Below are positions 1 through 6,187 of a stretch of DNA of 9,763 nucleotides, piece after piece. The DNA is from Bacteroidales bacterium (GTDB taxonomy: Bacteria > Bacteroidota > Bacteroidia > Bacteroidales > NBLH01). Where the stretch lies: contig JARGGF010000017.1 in the NCBI GenBank assembly GCA_029210905.1, forward strand, positions 5,508 through 15,270. Direction: 5' to 3'. Every line of letters begins with the position of its first letter. Position 1 is the first letter of the stretch. The position numbers and the translations under genes were made by a program. Under the pieces are notes generated by a model. The model saw nothing but the letters and a program-made list of their open reading frames with translations. It searched no databases and was not told the origin of the DNA.

Positions 1-47
1 AAGTTGAGATTAAGCAGGATACTTTCGAATCAATTTTTAACAATTAA
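1..47 (+). CDS. 3' end of an upstream gene (partial), possibly a PpiC/SurA-type protein
   Basis: The third reading frame is open from the window edge and ends in TAA at 45-47, giving the C-terminal tail VEIKQDTFESIFNN. The next gene starts only 9 bases later on the same strand, as expected inside an operon. Bacteroidota often carry two or three peptidyl-prolyl isomerase-type genes in a row, and a short tail of this kind would fit such a protein, but 14 residues cannot identify a family. The assignment is therefore inferred from context. That a coding sequence ends here is likely but not certain. Confidence 0.45.
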   Translation, partial: VEIKQDTFESIFNN

Positions 48-56
48 AGTAAAATT

Positions 57-917
57 ATGAGAATTGAGATGAAATTAATCACTATAGTGTTTTTTGGAAG
101 TTTAATAATATCATGCGGACATGCTGCTCAGGAAGAAGGTAAAACTCCATTGGCAAGGGTACATGATAAATATCTGTATTATGAAGATATTGCAGACATG
201 ATTCCTGATGGATTAAGTTCTGAAGACAGTATCACTAAAATTAAATCATTTGTTGATTTTTGGGTAAAAAGGCAAGCCCTTACAAAAACAGCTGAAATAA
301 ATCTTGCCGAGGAGCAAAAAGATGTTACAAAAGAGTTGGAAGATTACCGAATGGATTTGCTGATTTTCAGGTATAAACAAAAGTTTATTGAACAAAATCT
401 GGATACCATAGTAACAGAAAAACAAATCAATGAGTTTTATGCAAGCCATCAAACAGAATTTAAATTGGCCCAGCCAGCTGTTAAAGCTACTTTTATTAAA
501 ATATTACGAACCACTCCAAACATAAGCATGGTTAGAAGTCTTTACCGCTCGAGCAGAGAAACGGATGCCCAGCAATTAAAAGATTATTGCGACGAACACG
601 CAGCCTTATATAATGATTTTAACAATGATTGGATCTATTTTAAGGATTTAATCATTGAAATACCTATTGCTATTGATGATCAGGAAGAGTATCTTAAAAC
701 CAAAAGTTATATTGAGATGAATGATTCTGTTTATTTTTTCCTGGTTAATATTAAAAACTATAGGTTGAAAGAAGCTACTTCGCCGCTTGAATTCGTTTAT
801 GGAAACATACAGAGTATTATATTAAAACAAAGGAAACAAGCACTCATTGATGATATTGAAACAAACATTTTTAATAATATGTTAGATAAAGAAGAAATTG
901 AATTATTTACAAAGTAA
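57..917 (+). CDS. SurA/PpiC-related lipoprotein with a degenerate isomerase domain
   Basis: Predicted 286-residue envelope protein. The N-terminus has a hydrophobic stretch (about residues 6-19) ending in a lipobox, IISC, with Cys20 as the likely lipidated residue, so it is probably anchored in a membrane facing the periplasm. Residues 32-135 resemble the SurA N-terminal chaperone region: a short 'ARVHDKYLYYEDI' strand-like start, then charged helices (KIKSFVDFWVKRQAL; a Glu/Lys-rich stretch at 84-115). Residues 140-235 sit where a parvulin domain would be, but the usual FxxLAxxYSxD and GG signatures are absent, so catalysis is doubtful and a chaperone role is more likely. The C-terminal helix (about 244-275, rich in Arg/Lys) is typical of these proteins. 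It starts 9 bases after the upstream stop and lies 43 bases before the SurA-type gene, so co-transcription is likely. Met5 (base 69) is an alternative start that keeps the lipobox. The family call is from general similarity only. Confidence 0.72.
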   Translation: MRIEMKLITIVFFGSLIISCGHAAQEEGKTPLARVHDKYLYYEDIADMIPDGLSSEDSITKIKSFVDFWVKRQALTKTAEINLAEEQKDVTKELEDYRMDLLIFRYKQKFIEQNLDTIVTEKQINEFYASHQTEFKLAQPAVKATFIKILRTTPNISMVRSLYRSSRETDAQQLKDYCDEHAALYNDFNNDWIYFKDLIIEIPIAIDDQEEYLKTKSYIEMNDSVYFFLVNIKNYRLKEATSPLEFVYGNIQSIILKQRKQALIDDIETNIFNNMLDKEEIELFTK

Positions 918-960
918 TCAAATACTTCAAGCCTTTTAAAAATAAATTTAAAGAGATAAA

Positions 961-2328
961 ATGAAGAAATTAATATTTAGCTTTTTTTTGCTTGCAAGCT
1001 GCATGCATCAGGCAACAGTTTTTGCCCAGGATCCTAATACACCCGATGAAAAAATTCTTGACAGGGTAATTGCAGTAGTTGGCAACGAAGCGGTTCTTCA
1101 ATCAGAAGTGGAAGAACAATATTTTCAGTTGCAAGCCCGCGGTATGTCTGCTGCTGAAGATGAAAAATGTAAAATTTTTGAAGGGATCCTTTTTCAAAAA
1201 ATGTTGATTGTACAGGCACAAATCGATAGTGTTGAAGTTTCGGAAAAAGAGGTTGAAGCACAAGTGGATGGACGTATTAGGCAATTTAGTAATCAAATTG
1301 GTGGTGATAAGCAACTTGAAGACTATTTTGGCAAAACCATTGCAGAGATTAAGGAAAGCTTTATGGATCCTATCCGTGAACAACTAATTGCACAAAAAAT
1401 GCAATCAGAAATCACCGGAGATGTAAAAATTACACCTTCTGAAGTAAAAAGTTACTTTTCTGAAATACCAAAAGACAGCCTTCCGATTATTGATGCAACT
1501 TTTGAAATGTCGCAAATTGTTATAAAGCCTCAAATGACCGCAGCAGAAAAGCAGGCACAACGCGATAAATTAAATGCCATCCGTGAGAGAATTGTTACCA
1601 ATGGTGAAGATTTTAAAACACTTGCTGTTCTGTATTCAGATGATCCTGGTTCTGCAAAACTAGGTGGCCTTATGTCTGGAGTCAGCCGTGGTGATTTGGT
1701 TCCGGAATTTGCCTCGGCGGTATTTAACCTTGAACTTAATGAAGTTTCGGATATTGTAGAAACTGAATATGGAATTCATGTTATCAAACTAATTGACAAA
1801 CAAGGTGATAAAGTAGATTTTAGGCACATCCTGCTTATGCCACAAGTTTCTGCTGAAGCTAAATATAAAGCTAAAGAGAAATTGGACAGCATAGCCAATG
1901 TTATCAGAACGGATACTTTAACTTTTGAACAGGCTGCAATAAAATTTTCTGAAGATGAAAATACCCGGCTTAATGGAGGTAAAATGGTGAATCCTTATAC
2001 CGGTACAGATCAGTGGGAAGCAAAATATATTGAACCAAGTATCAATTTTGCTTTACGCGATTTAAAAGTTGGCGAAATATCCGATGCATTTGAAGCCAAA
2101 GAGCAAGGAGGGCCAAGCTCTTACAAAATCATTTTCCTTAAAAACAAAACCAAGGCGCATACGGTAAATATGAAAGACGATTACCAGATGATACAGGATA
2201 TGGCGCTAAATGAAAAGAAACAGAATGAGATGATGCGCTGGGTAACTGAAAAACAGAAAGAAACTTATATTAAAATTGAGGGTAAGTATAAAAACTGCAA
2301 ATTTGATTCACCAGGTTGGATAAAATAA
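961..2328 (+). CDS. surA: SurA-type periplasmic peptidyl-prolyl cis-trans isomerase/chaperone
   Basis: 455 residues, close to the usual SurA size. The order is signal sequence (1-22), SurA N-terminal domain beginning ILDRVIAVVGNEAVLQSEV (about 32-160), first parvulin domain (about 180-280, with DFKTLAVLYSDDPGSAKLGG and YGIHVIKL), second parvulin domain (about 286-395, beginning FRHILLMP and containing FSEDENTRLNGG), and a C-terminal helix (400-440) that in SurA packs back on the chaperone domain. SurA escorts unfolded outer-membrane proteins across the periplasm to the BAM machinery and catalyses X-Pro isomerisation. The signal sequence is ambiguous: FAQ|D near residue 23 fits signal peptidase I, while LASC at 11-14 is also a good lipobox. 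It is the last gene of the plus-strand operon, since a strong hairpin terminator begins 10 bases after the stop. Domain identity is confident; orthology to E. coli surA is by architecture. Confidence 0.9.
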   Translation: MKKLIFSFFLLASCMHQATVFAQDPNTPDEKILDRVIAVVGNEAVLQSEVEEQYFQLQARGMSAAEDEKCKIFEGILFQKMLIVQAQIDSVEVSEKEVEAQVDGRIRQFSNQIGGDKQLEDYFGKTIAEIKESFMDPIREQLIAQKMQSEITGDVKITPSEVKSYFSEIPKDSLPIIDATFEMSQIVIKPQMTAAEKQAQRDKLNAIRERIVTNGEDFKTLAVLYSDDPGSAKLGGLMSGVSRGDLVPEFASAVFNLELNEVSDIVETEYGIHVIKLIDKQGDKVDFRHILLMPQVSAEAKYKAKEKLDSIANVIRTDTLTFEQAAIKFSEDENTRLNGGKMVNPYTGTDQWEAKYIEPSINFALRDLKVGEISDAFEAKEQGGPSSYKIIFLKNKTKAHTVNMKDDYQMIQDMALNEKKQNEMMRWVTEKQKETYIKIEGKYKNCKFDSPGWIK

Positions 2329-2338
2329 AAACCAATTA

Positions 2339-2369
2339 AAAAAAGCCTGTCTTGTCAACAGGCTTTTTT
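2339..2369 (+). terminator. Rho-independent terminator after the surA operon
   Basis: A perfect 12-bp inverted repeat, AAAAAAGCCTGT at 2339-2350 and ACAGGCTTTTTT at 2358-2369, encloses a 7-base loop. The GC-rich core AGCCTGT sits next to a six-T run, the classic intrinsic terminator form. The A-run on the 5' arm makes it potentially active in both directions. It ends the plus-strand folding-factor operon and insulates hydE from it. Confidence 0.92.
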
Positions 2370-2694
2370 AATGGTAGTAAGTATTTACGTCTAAGCTGCT
2401 AAATTGATTCGAAAAAACAAAAAATCATCCTGATTTCCCCTAATGCCCAATTGGCGTAAGTCAGGCTGTCAATCAGGCTATTACAGGGATTAACGCCAAA
2501 AATTCATGAACGACTTTAGCCCTCGCCGAAGGCAATAATGTGGGTTAATGTGATCTGAATGACAAAATTCATTCTTTAATTGGACAAAAAGACCTTTTTT
2601 TGCATTTCAATATAAAAAAGTGCCAACTAATCTAAACTTTTACATCTATTTTTGCAGAAATCGATTCCCAAATTACACTTTTTAAACAATAGCA
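2370..2694. other. Non-coding intergenic region with complementary segments upstream of hydE
   Basis: No supportable gene is seen in these 325 bases. The stretch 2429-2499 is unusually structured. CCTGATT (2429-2435) is complementary to AATCAGG (2471-2477), TTGGCGT (2451-2457) is complementary to ACGCCAA (2493-2499), and TCCC/TAAT at 2436-2444 can pair imperfectly with ATTA/GGGA at 2480-2489. CCAATTGG (2447-2454) is self-complementary. There is also a 7-bp direct repeat, TCAGGCT, at 2461-2467 and 2473-2479. A weaker hairpin, GAATGA-CAAAAT-TCATTC, lies at 2557-2574. The last part, about 2580-2694, is AT-rich and holds the probable hydE promoter. Whether the structured part is a regulatory RNA leader, a dispersed repeat or decayed coding sequence cannot be settled here. 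Confidence 0.6.
2647..2654 (+). promoter_or_regulatory. Candidate Bacteroidota -7 box for hydE
   Basis: TATTTTTG matches the Bacteroidota primary sigma factor -7 consensus TAnnTTTG and lies 40 bases before the hydE ATG, implying a short 5' leader of about 30-35 bases. I see no TTTG/TTG -33 element at the usual 19-21 base spacing, so this is a half-match in AT-rich DNA. The same octamer occurs before malQ. Confidence 0.42.
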
Positions 2695-3801
2695 ATGTCA
2701 GAGCGTATTCAGAAAATACTGGAGAAAGAGGACTGGAACCGTAACGATTTAATCCAATTATTAAATGCCACCGGTGAGCAGCAGCAAGACTTATTTAAAA
2801 AAGCCCACGAAATAAAAGAAAAATATGTGGGTTTAAAAACCTACTACCGCGGACTTGTTGAATTTTCAAATTATTGTTATAAAAACTGCTATTATTGCGG
2901 AATCAGGGCCGGTAATAAAAATGTTGAACGCTACGACCTAACGGACGAACAAATACTTGAAGCAGTTCAATTTGCCCATCAAAACAAATATGCTTCTGTG
3001 GTTTTTCAAGGTGGAGAGCGTGATGACAAGGAATTTATTGAAAGGATAGAAAATATATTATACAAAGCCAAAGCGCTGACTAATAATGAGATAGGAATAA
3101 CACTCTCCTTGGGTGAACAGACCCTTGAAACCTATCAAAGATGGTTTGAAGCAGGTGCCCATAGATATTTATTACGAATTGAAACCACCAACAAAGAGCT
3201 TTTTTACAAAATACATCCGCAAAATAGAAAACATAATTTTGAGCGTCGTATTCAGGCCCTATACGACCTTAAAAGATCTGGTTATCAGACTGGTACAGGT
3301 GTAATGATAGCACTGCCTTTTCAAACAACAGAGCACCTTGCTGATGATTTATTATTTTTTAAAAATTTTGATGTTGATATGGTGGGAATGGGACCCTATA
3401 TTGAGCATAAAGAAACTCCTTTGTATGAATTTAAAGATGCGTTAATCCCGTTAAAGGATCGTTTTTATTTAAGTTTAAGAATGATTGCCATTTTGCGAAT
3501 TCTTATGAAAGATATAAATATTGCGGCAGCCACCGCATTGCAGGCGATTGATCCAATTGGCAGGGAAAAAGCAGTAAAAGCAGGCGCCAACGTAATTATG
3601 CCAAATATAACCCCCACAATCAACCGCACCAACTATCAATTATACGAAAACAAGCCATGTATCGATGAGGGTGCTGATGATTGCACAACCTGCCTGGAGG
3701 CCAGAATTACCATTGCTGGTGACACTGTTGCCTATGGAGAATGGGGAGATTCACCACACTTTAAAAACCGTACCAAAAAAGCAGAGGATATTAAGCCATG
3801 A
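2695..3801 (+). CDS. hydE: [FeFe]-hydrogenase H-cluster radical SAM maturase HydE
   Basis: 368-residue radical SAM enzyme. HydE acts in the cytoplasm with HydG and HydF to build the diiron subcluster of [FeFe]-hydrogenase and is thought to process the HydG-derived Fe-CO-CN-cysteine species. The SAM [4Fe-4S] motif is C61-x3-C65-x2-C68 (CYKNCYYC), followed by QGGE at 105-108 and a TIM-barrel body. A second cysteine set, C322-x7-C330-x2-C333, has the spacing of the auxiliary cluster known from Thermotoga maritima HydE. That set, with the GANVIMPNITPT segment (298-309), favours HydE over the related BioB and PylB. Length is normal for the family. It appears monocistronic: a terminator lies upstream, an opposing gene begins 26 bases after the stop, and hydF, hydG and the hydrogenase are not in this window. 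The start is the ATG at 2695; no Shine-Dalgarno sequence is evident, as is usual for the phylum. Confidence 0.93.
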   Translation: MSERIQKILEKEDWNRNDLIQLLNATGEQQQDLFKKAHEIKEKYVGLKTYYRGLVEFSNYCYKNCYYCGIRAGNKNVERYDLTDEQILEAVQFAHQNKYASVVFQGGERDDKEFIERIENILYKAKALTNNEIGITLSLGEQTLETYQRWFEAGAHRYLLRIETTNKELFYKIHPQNRKHNFERRIQALYDLKRSGYQTGTGVMIALPFQTTEHLADDLLFFKNFDVDMVGMGPYIEHKETPLYEFKDALIPLKDRFYLSLRMIAILRILMKDINIAAATALQAIDPIGREKAVKAGANVIMPNITPTINRTNYQLYENKPCIDEGADDCTTCLEARITIAGDTVAYGEWGDSPHFKNRTKKAEDIKP

Positions 3802-3827
3802 TGCTCCCTTAAAAAACTAAGCCATGC

Positions 3828-4952
3828 TTATCGAAGAATATCAGCTATTTCAAGGATAACATTTAACATAGAGCCACCAAAACGCACCGAGCGTTGAGGG
3901 GACCATCCGTAAATTGGATCAGGCATTGTTTTATTATCCTTAAAGGGCATTTCAATGGTCAGGGAAAGGCAATCAAAACGCTGACCAATATGTTTAGCAC
4001 AAATAGCAAGATTGGCCTTACCAGGTTCACTTTTAGGGTAACCAAACTCTTGTTGGAAATCAGGACTAATCCTTAGCCAGGAATCAATAAAATGCTGCTC
4101 AAGATTTTTAAGCCGCTCAGTATAAGCAGGTATACCTTCATTTCTGGAAATAAAATTGTAAGGTAATTCTTCATCGCCATGGATATCAAGGCAAAGGTCC
4201 ACCCCTGTTTCATCCATTTGTTTTTTTACGTAAAAGACTTCCGGACTTTCAGCCGGGCTAGGAGTTTCCCATTCGCGGTTAAGGTTTTTACCCAATGCAT
4301 TGCTTCTTAAATTGCCTTTTATACTTCCATCAATATTCATGTTTGGAACCAGATAAAATACCACTTTATCAACCAATTTTCTTGAAACGGGATCATTTTC
4401 ATCAATCAAGCGCTCAATTAATCCTTGCATAAACCATTCAGCCATTGGCTCGCCAGGATGCTGACGGGCAATTATCCAGACTTTCTTCTTAGATTCATCA
4501 GGTTCGCCGACTATCAGCATATCAATATTTCTGCCTTCAACAGTTTCGCCAATGTATTTTAAAACACATAAATCGGATTGCTGGGCTTTACTAATTAGTT
4601 GTAAATGCCTGCTATACCCATAAGGGGCAAAATAAGCATAAAATACTGAGTTATAAAGTGGCATATGATCAATAATTAACTGCCCATCTTCAAAATGAGT
4701 AGGTACACGAAACCAATGTTCCTTATCATAGGATGCAACTGCCTGATAGCCTTCCCAAAATGGATATGAGGACTCCGAGGCGTTCACAATTTTTAACTGA
4801 CATGGGTAACCAGAAGCTCCAATTAATCGAAAATAAAACCACTGAAAAAAATCTGAATTACTGTCTTTTCTTATTTTTAGTCTAATGTCTTCGGGCTTAT
4901 CTATAGAAACTACTTCAATATTGCCACTATCAAAATTGGATGATATTTTCAT
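3828..4952 (-). CDS. M14 zinc carboxypeptidase, cytosolic (CCP/Nna1-like) type
   Basis: 374 residues with no signal peptide, so probably cytoplasmic. Residues 1-120 form the beta-rich N-terminal domain typical of cytosolic carboxypeptidases (WFYFRLIGA; YNSVFYAYFAPYGYS). The catalytic M14 domain is about 125-370. Zinc ligands are H165 and E168 in RQHPGEPMAEW and H258 in DIHGDE. Substrate-binding elements appear in NMNIDGSIKGNLRSNALG...NLNREW (205-228, with N225-R226), and the general base is E334 in LTIEMPFKD. These enzymes release C-terminal residues from peptides; eukaryotic relatives trim tubulin glutamate tails, but bacterial substrates are poorly known. All catalytic residues are present, so it should be active. 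It lies downstream of the GIN-domain lipoprotein on the same strand, 137 bases away, with a tandem 7-bp repeat array in the gap. No clear promoter is visible there, so it may depend on read-through. Confidence 0.88.
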   Translation of the reverse strand: MKISSNFDSGNIEVVSIDKPEDIRLKIRKDSNSDFFQWFYFRLIGASGYPCQLKIVNASESSYPFWEGYQAVASYDKEHWFRVPTHFEDGQLIIDHMPLYNSVFYAYFAPYGYSRHLQLISKAQQSDLCVLKYIGETVEGRNIDMLIVGEPDESKKKVWIIARQHPGEPMAEWFMQGLIERLIDENDPVSRKLVDKVVFYLVPNMNIDGSIKGNLRSNALGKNLNREWETPSPAESPEVFYVKKQMDETGVDLCLDIHGDEELPYNFISRNEGIPAYTERLKNLEQHFIDSWLRISPDFQQEFGYPKSEPGKANLAICAKHIGQRFDCLSLTIEMPFKDNKTMPDPIYGWSPQRSVRFGGSMLNVILEIADILR

Positions 4953-4982
4953 TGCTTTTTATGCTTATTATCTTCATTTAAG

Positions 4983-5010
4983 TTAATTGTTATTTGTTAT
5001 TTGTTAATTG
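4983..5010. repeat. Short tandem array, period 7 (TTAATTG/TTATTTG), 4 units
   Basis: Four consecutive 7-base units: TTAATTG, TTATTTG, TTATTTG, TTAATTG. The array lies 30 bases upstream of the M14 carboxypeptidase start (minus strand). Its unit resembles that of the larger array 6 bases away, TTAACTY, suggesting a common origin, although the two arrays are out of phase by one base. Confidence 0.85.
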
Positions 5011-5016
5011 TCCTTT

Positions 5017-5083
5017 ATAACTTTTAACTCTTAACTCTTAACTTTTAACTCTTAACTCTTAACTTCTAACTTTTAACTTTTAA
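5017..5083. repeat. Tandem heptanucleotide array (TTAACTC/TTAACTT), about 9.5 units
   Basis: Starting at 5017 the 7-base units read ATAACTT, TTAACTC, TTAACTC, TTAACTT, TTAACTC, TTAACTC, TTAACTT, CTAACTT, TTAACTT and a partial TTAA. On the minus strand, the sense of both flanking genes, the unit is RAGTTAA. The array fills most of the space between the stop of the GIN-domain lipoprotein gene and the start of the M14 gene. Copy number in arrays like this can change by replication slippage, which would alter spacing in the intergenic leader. Such an effect is an inference, not seen here. Confidence 0.95.
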
Positions 5084-5089
5084 AAAAAA

Positions 5090-5803
5090 CTATTTGGCCT
5101 GAATGGTCCCAGAGCCTGATGCATCTGTTTGCACTTTCTTTGGGTTGCCTTTATAATAAATTTTACCGCTACCACTAACATTGCCATCAAATTCTTCACT
5201 CACATTTATTTTACAGGTTCCTGCACCTGAAACGTCTGCATCAACATCCTTAGCCAGTAAACCAAAAGCGTCAACTGAACCGGCAGCCTCTACTTCAATG
5301 TCGAAATTTAGGACCCTTCCCATCAATTTAAGAAGACCGGAACCTTTTGTAACGGTCTCTAAATCATCTACCTCAAGATTTAAAGTTACTTCCCCTGAAC
5401 TCTCATTTTTGATGTACAATTTTTCCCCTCTTATGGTATTTTCACCCTTAATTTTAACTGCACCGTCAATATAAAGCTTTGAAATATTGGCAGTAGTGAT
5501 ATAAACTTCAAATTCTGTAATTTCTTCCAGGCATTTATCTTCCTTTATTTTAAGTTTCATGCCTGAAACTTCTGTTTTGATATGCTCCATAAGGTTGCTA
5601 TCAATTTTTATGCTTACAGATGCAGGTGAACCCTGCTCTAAAAACACCACTGCCTGTCCGCCAATATCAAGCTCATCAAATTCAGTAACTGTTCTTTTTT
5701 CAGTTATAATGGAGCCATCTCCTTTTTTACAAAAAAGTGAGCATGAGCTAATCAAACTTGTAAATACTAATAATGTAAGGCTTATAATAAAAGTTGGTTT
5801 CAT
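5090..5803 (-). CDS. GIN-domain (DUF2807) lipoprotein
   Basis: 237 residues. A hydrophobic N-terminus (5-18) leads to the lipobox ISSC with Cys21, so this is a predicted lipoprotein exported to the envelope; a second Cys25 follows in SLFCKK. From about residue 40 (VTEFDELDIGGQAVVFLEQG) to the end it matches the 'head GIN domain' pattern, PF10988/DUF2807. This is a repetitive beta-strand architecture with small-residue turns: GSG 154-156, AAGS 173-176, SGAG 192-195, SGSG 210-213 and SGSG 229-232, the last two flanking KIYYKGNPKKVQTDA. The family is common in Bacteroidota and its function is not established; adhesin-like or surface roles have been suggested from fold alone. It is the first gene of the minus-strand pair and has no hairpin terminator after it. 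The assignment to the family is firm; the function is unknown. Confidence 0.9.
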   Translation of the reverse strand: MKPTFIISLTLLVFTSLISSCSLFCKKGDGSIITEKRTVTEFDELDIGGQAVVFLEQGSPASVSIKIDSNLMEHIKTEVSGMKLKIKEDKCLEEITEFEVYITTANISKLYIDGAVKIKGENTIRGEKLYIKNESSGEVTLNLEVDDLETVTKGSGLLKLMGRVLNFDIEVEAAGSVDAFGLLAKDVDADVSGAGTCKINVSEEFDGNVSGSGKIYYKGNPKKVQTDASGSGTIQAK

Positions 5804-5833
5804 ACGTCTATTTTTTTTGTTTTTATATTTTAT

Positions 5834-5848
5834 TAAGGAACATCCTTA
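5834..5848. promoter_or_regulatory. Small palindrome in the lipoprotein leader
   Basis: TAAGGA and TCCTTA form 6-bp arms around a 3-base centre, 31 bases before the ATG of the GIN-domain lipoprotein gene. It could be an operator half-site pair or a leader hairpin. In AT-rich DNA a palindrome this short also arises by chance, so confidence is low. Confidence 0.25.
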
Positions 5849-5972
5849 GTAACTATATTTTTAATTTGTTTCAATTTGCCAATGAATTTTTTGCAGAATT
5901 GTCTGATAATTGAATTCTAAAGAGAAATTTCAATAAAGTAAATTAATTATAAATTTCTGTTTTAGTTCCATA

Positions 5973-5980
5973 CAAATATA
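5973..5980 (-). promoter_or_regulatory. Candidate -7 box for the GIN-domain lipoprotein gene
   Basis: Read on the minus strand the site is TATATTTG, matching TAnnTTTG. It would give a long leader of roughly 160 bases. It abuts a palindrome at 5980-5996 (6-bp arms, 5-base centre), which would lie just upstream, where a regulator could bind. No matching -33 element is visible. Confidence 0.27.
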
Positions 5981-6143
5981 TTCAATTGAGTTGAATGGGA
6001 AAAAATTCCTTTAAAATATATTGGACATATCTTTATAAAAGTAAAATAGTTTTCATAAAACAATAGATAACATATTCCAACAGACATTGGCTGGGATTGC
6101 TATAGAATCATAAATGGAACTCTTAATATATTAAAAATTGAAT

Positions 6144-6151
6144 TAGCTTTG
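6144..6151 (+). promoter_or_regulatory. Candidate -7 box for the acetyltransferase gene
   Basis: TAGCTTTG matches TAnnTTTG and ends 36 bases before the ATG at 6188, a typical leader length. It overlaps the TTG at 6149-6151 that would be the longest possible start, which argues that translation begins at the downstream ATG. No convincing -33 element was found. Confidence 0.42.
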
Positions 6152-6187
6152 CATAATTATTTCCAGTATTTAGAAACCTTATTTTCC

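Larger units (their letters stand above)
5804..6187. other. AT-rich divergent intergenic region
   Basis: These 384 bases separate the minus-strand lipoprotein gene from the plus-strand acetyltransferase. I see no supportable gene. The region contains a small palindrome, TAAGGA-ACA-TCCTTA, at 5834-5848 (about 30 bases upstream of the lipoprotein start), a second, ATTCAA-TTGAG-TTGAAT, at 5980-5996, and candidate -7 boxes facing both ways. The upstream TTG at 6149 would extend the acetyltransferase frame but overlaps one of those boxes. Confidence 0.6.

Noticed and set aside
2443..2493. A 16-codon frame starting at an ATG (MPNWRKSGCQSGYYRD)
   Set aside because: It is very short, has no ribosome-binding signal and overlaps the complementary segments, so nothing supports translation.
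2695..3801. Biotin synthase or methylornithine synthase (PylB) instead of HydE
   Set aside because: The C-terminal C-x7-C-x2-C set and the MPNITPT segment fit HydE, and no biotin or pyrrolysine genes are nearby.
5017..5083. CRISPR-like array
   Set aside because: The unit is only 7 bases with no spacers, and no cas gene is nearby; it is a simple tandem repeat.
5181..5474. A 97-codon plus-strand frame opposite the GIN-domain gene
   Set aside because: It is the antisense shadow of a clear lipoprotein gene; its Ser/Pro/Thr-rich composition reflects the repeated Gly/Ser codons on the other strand.
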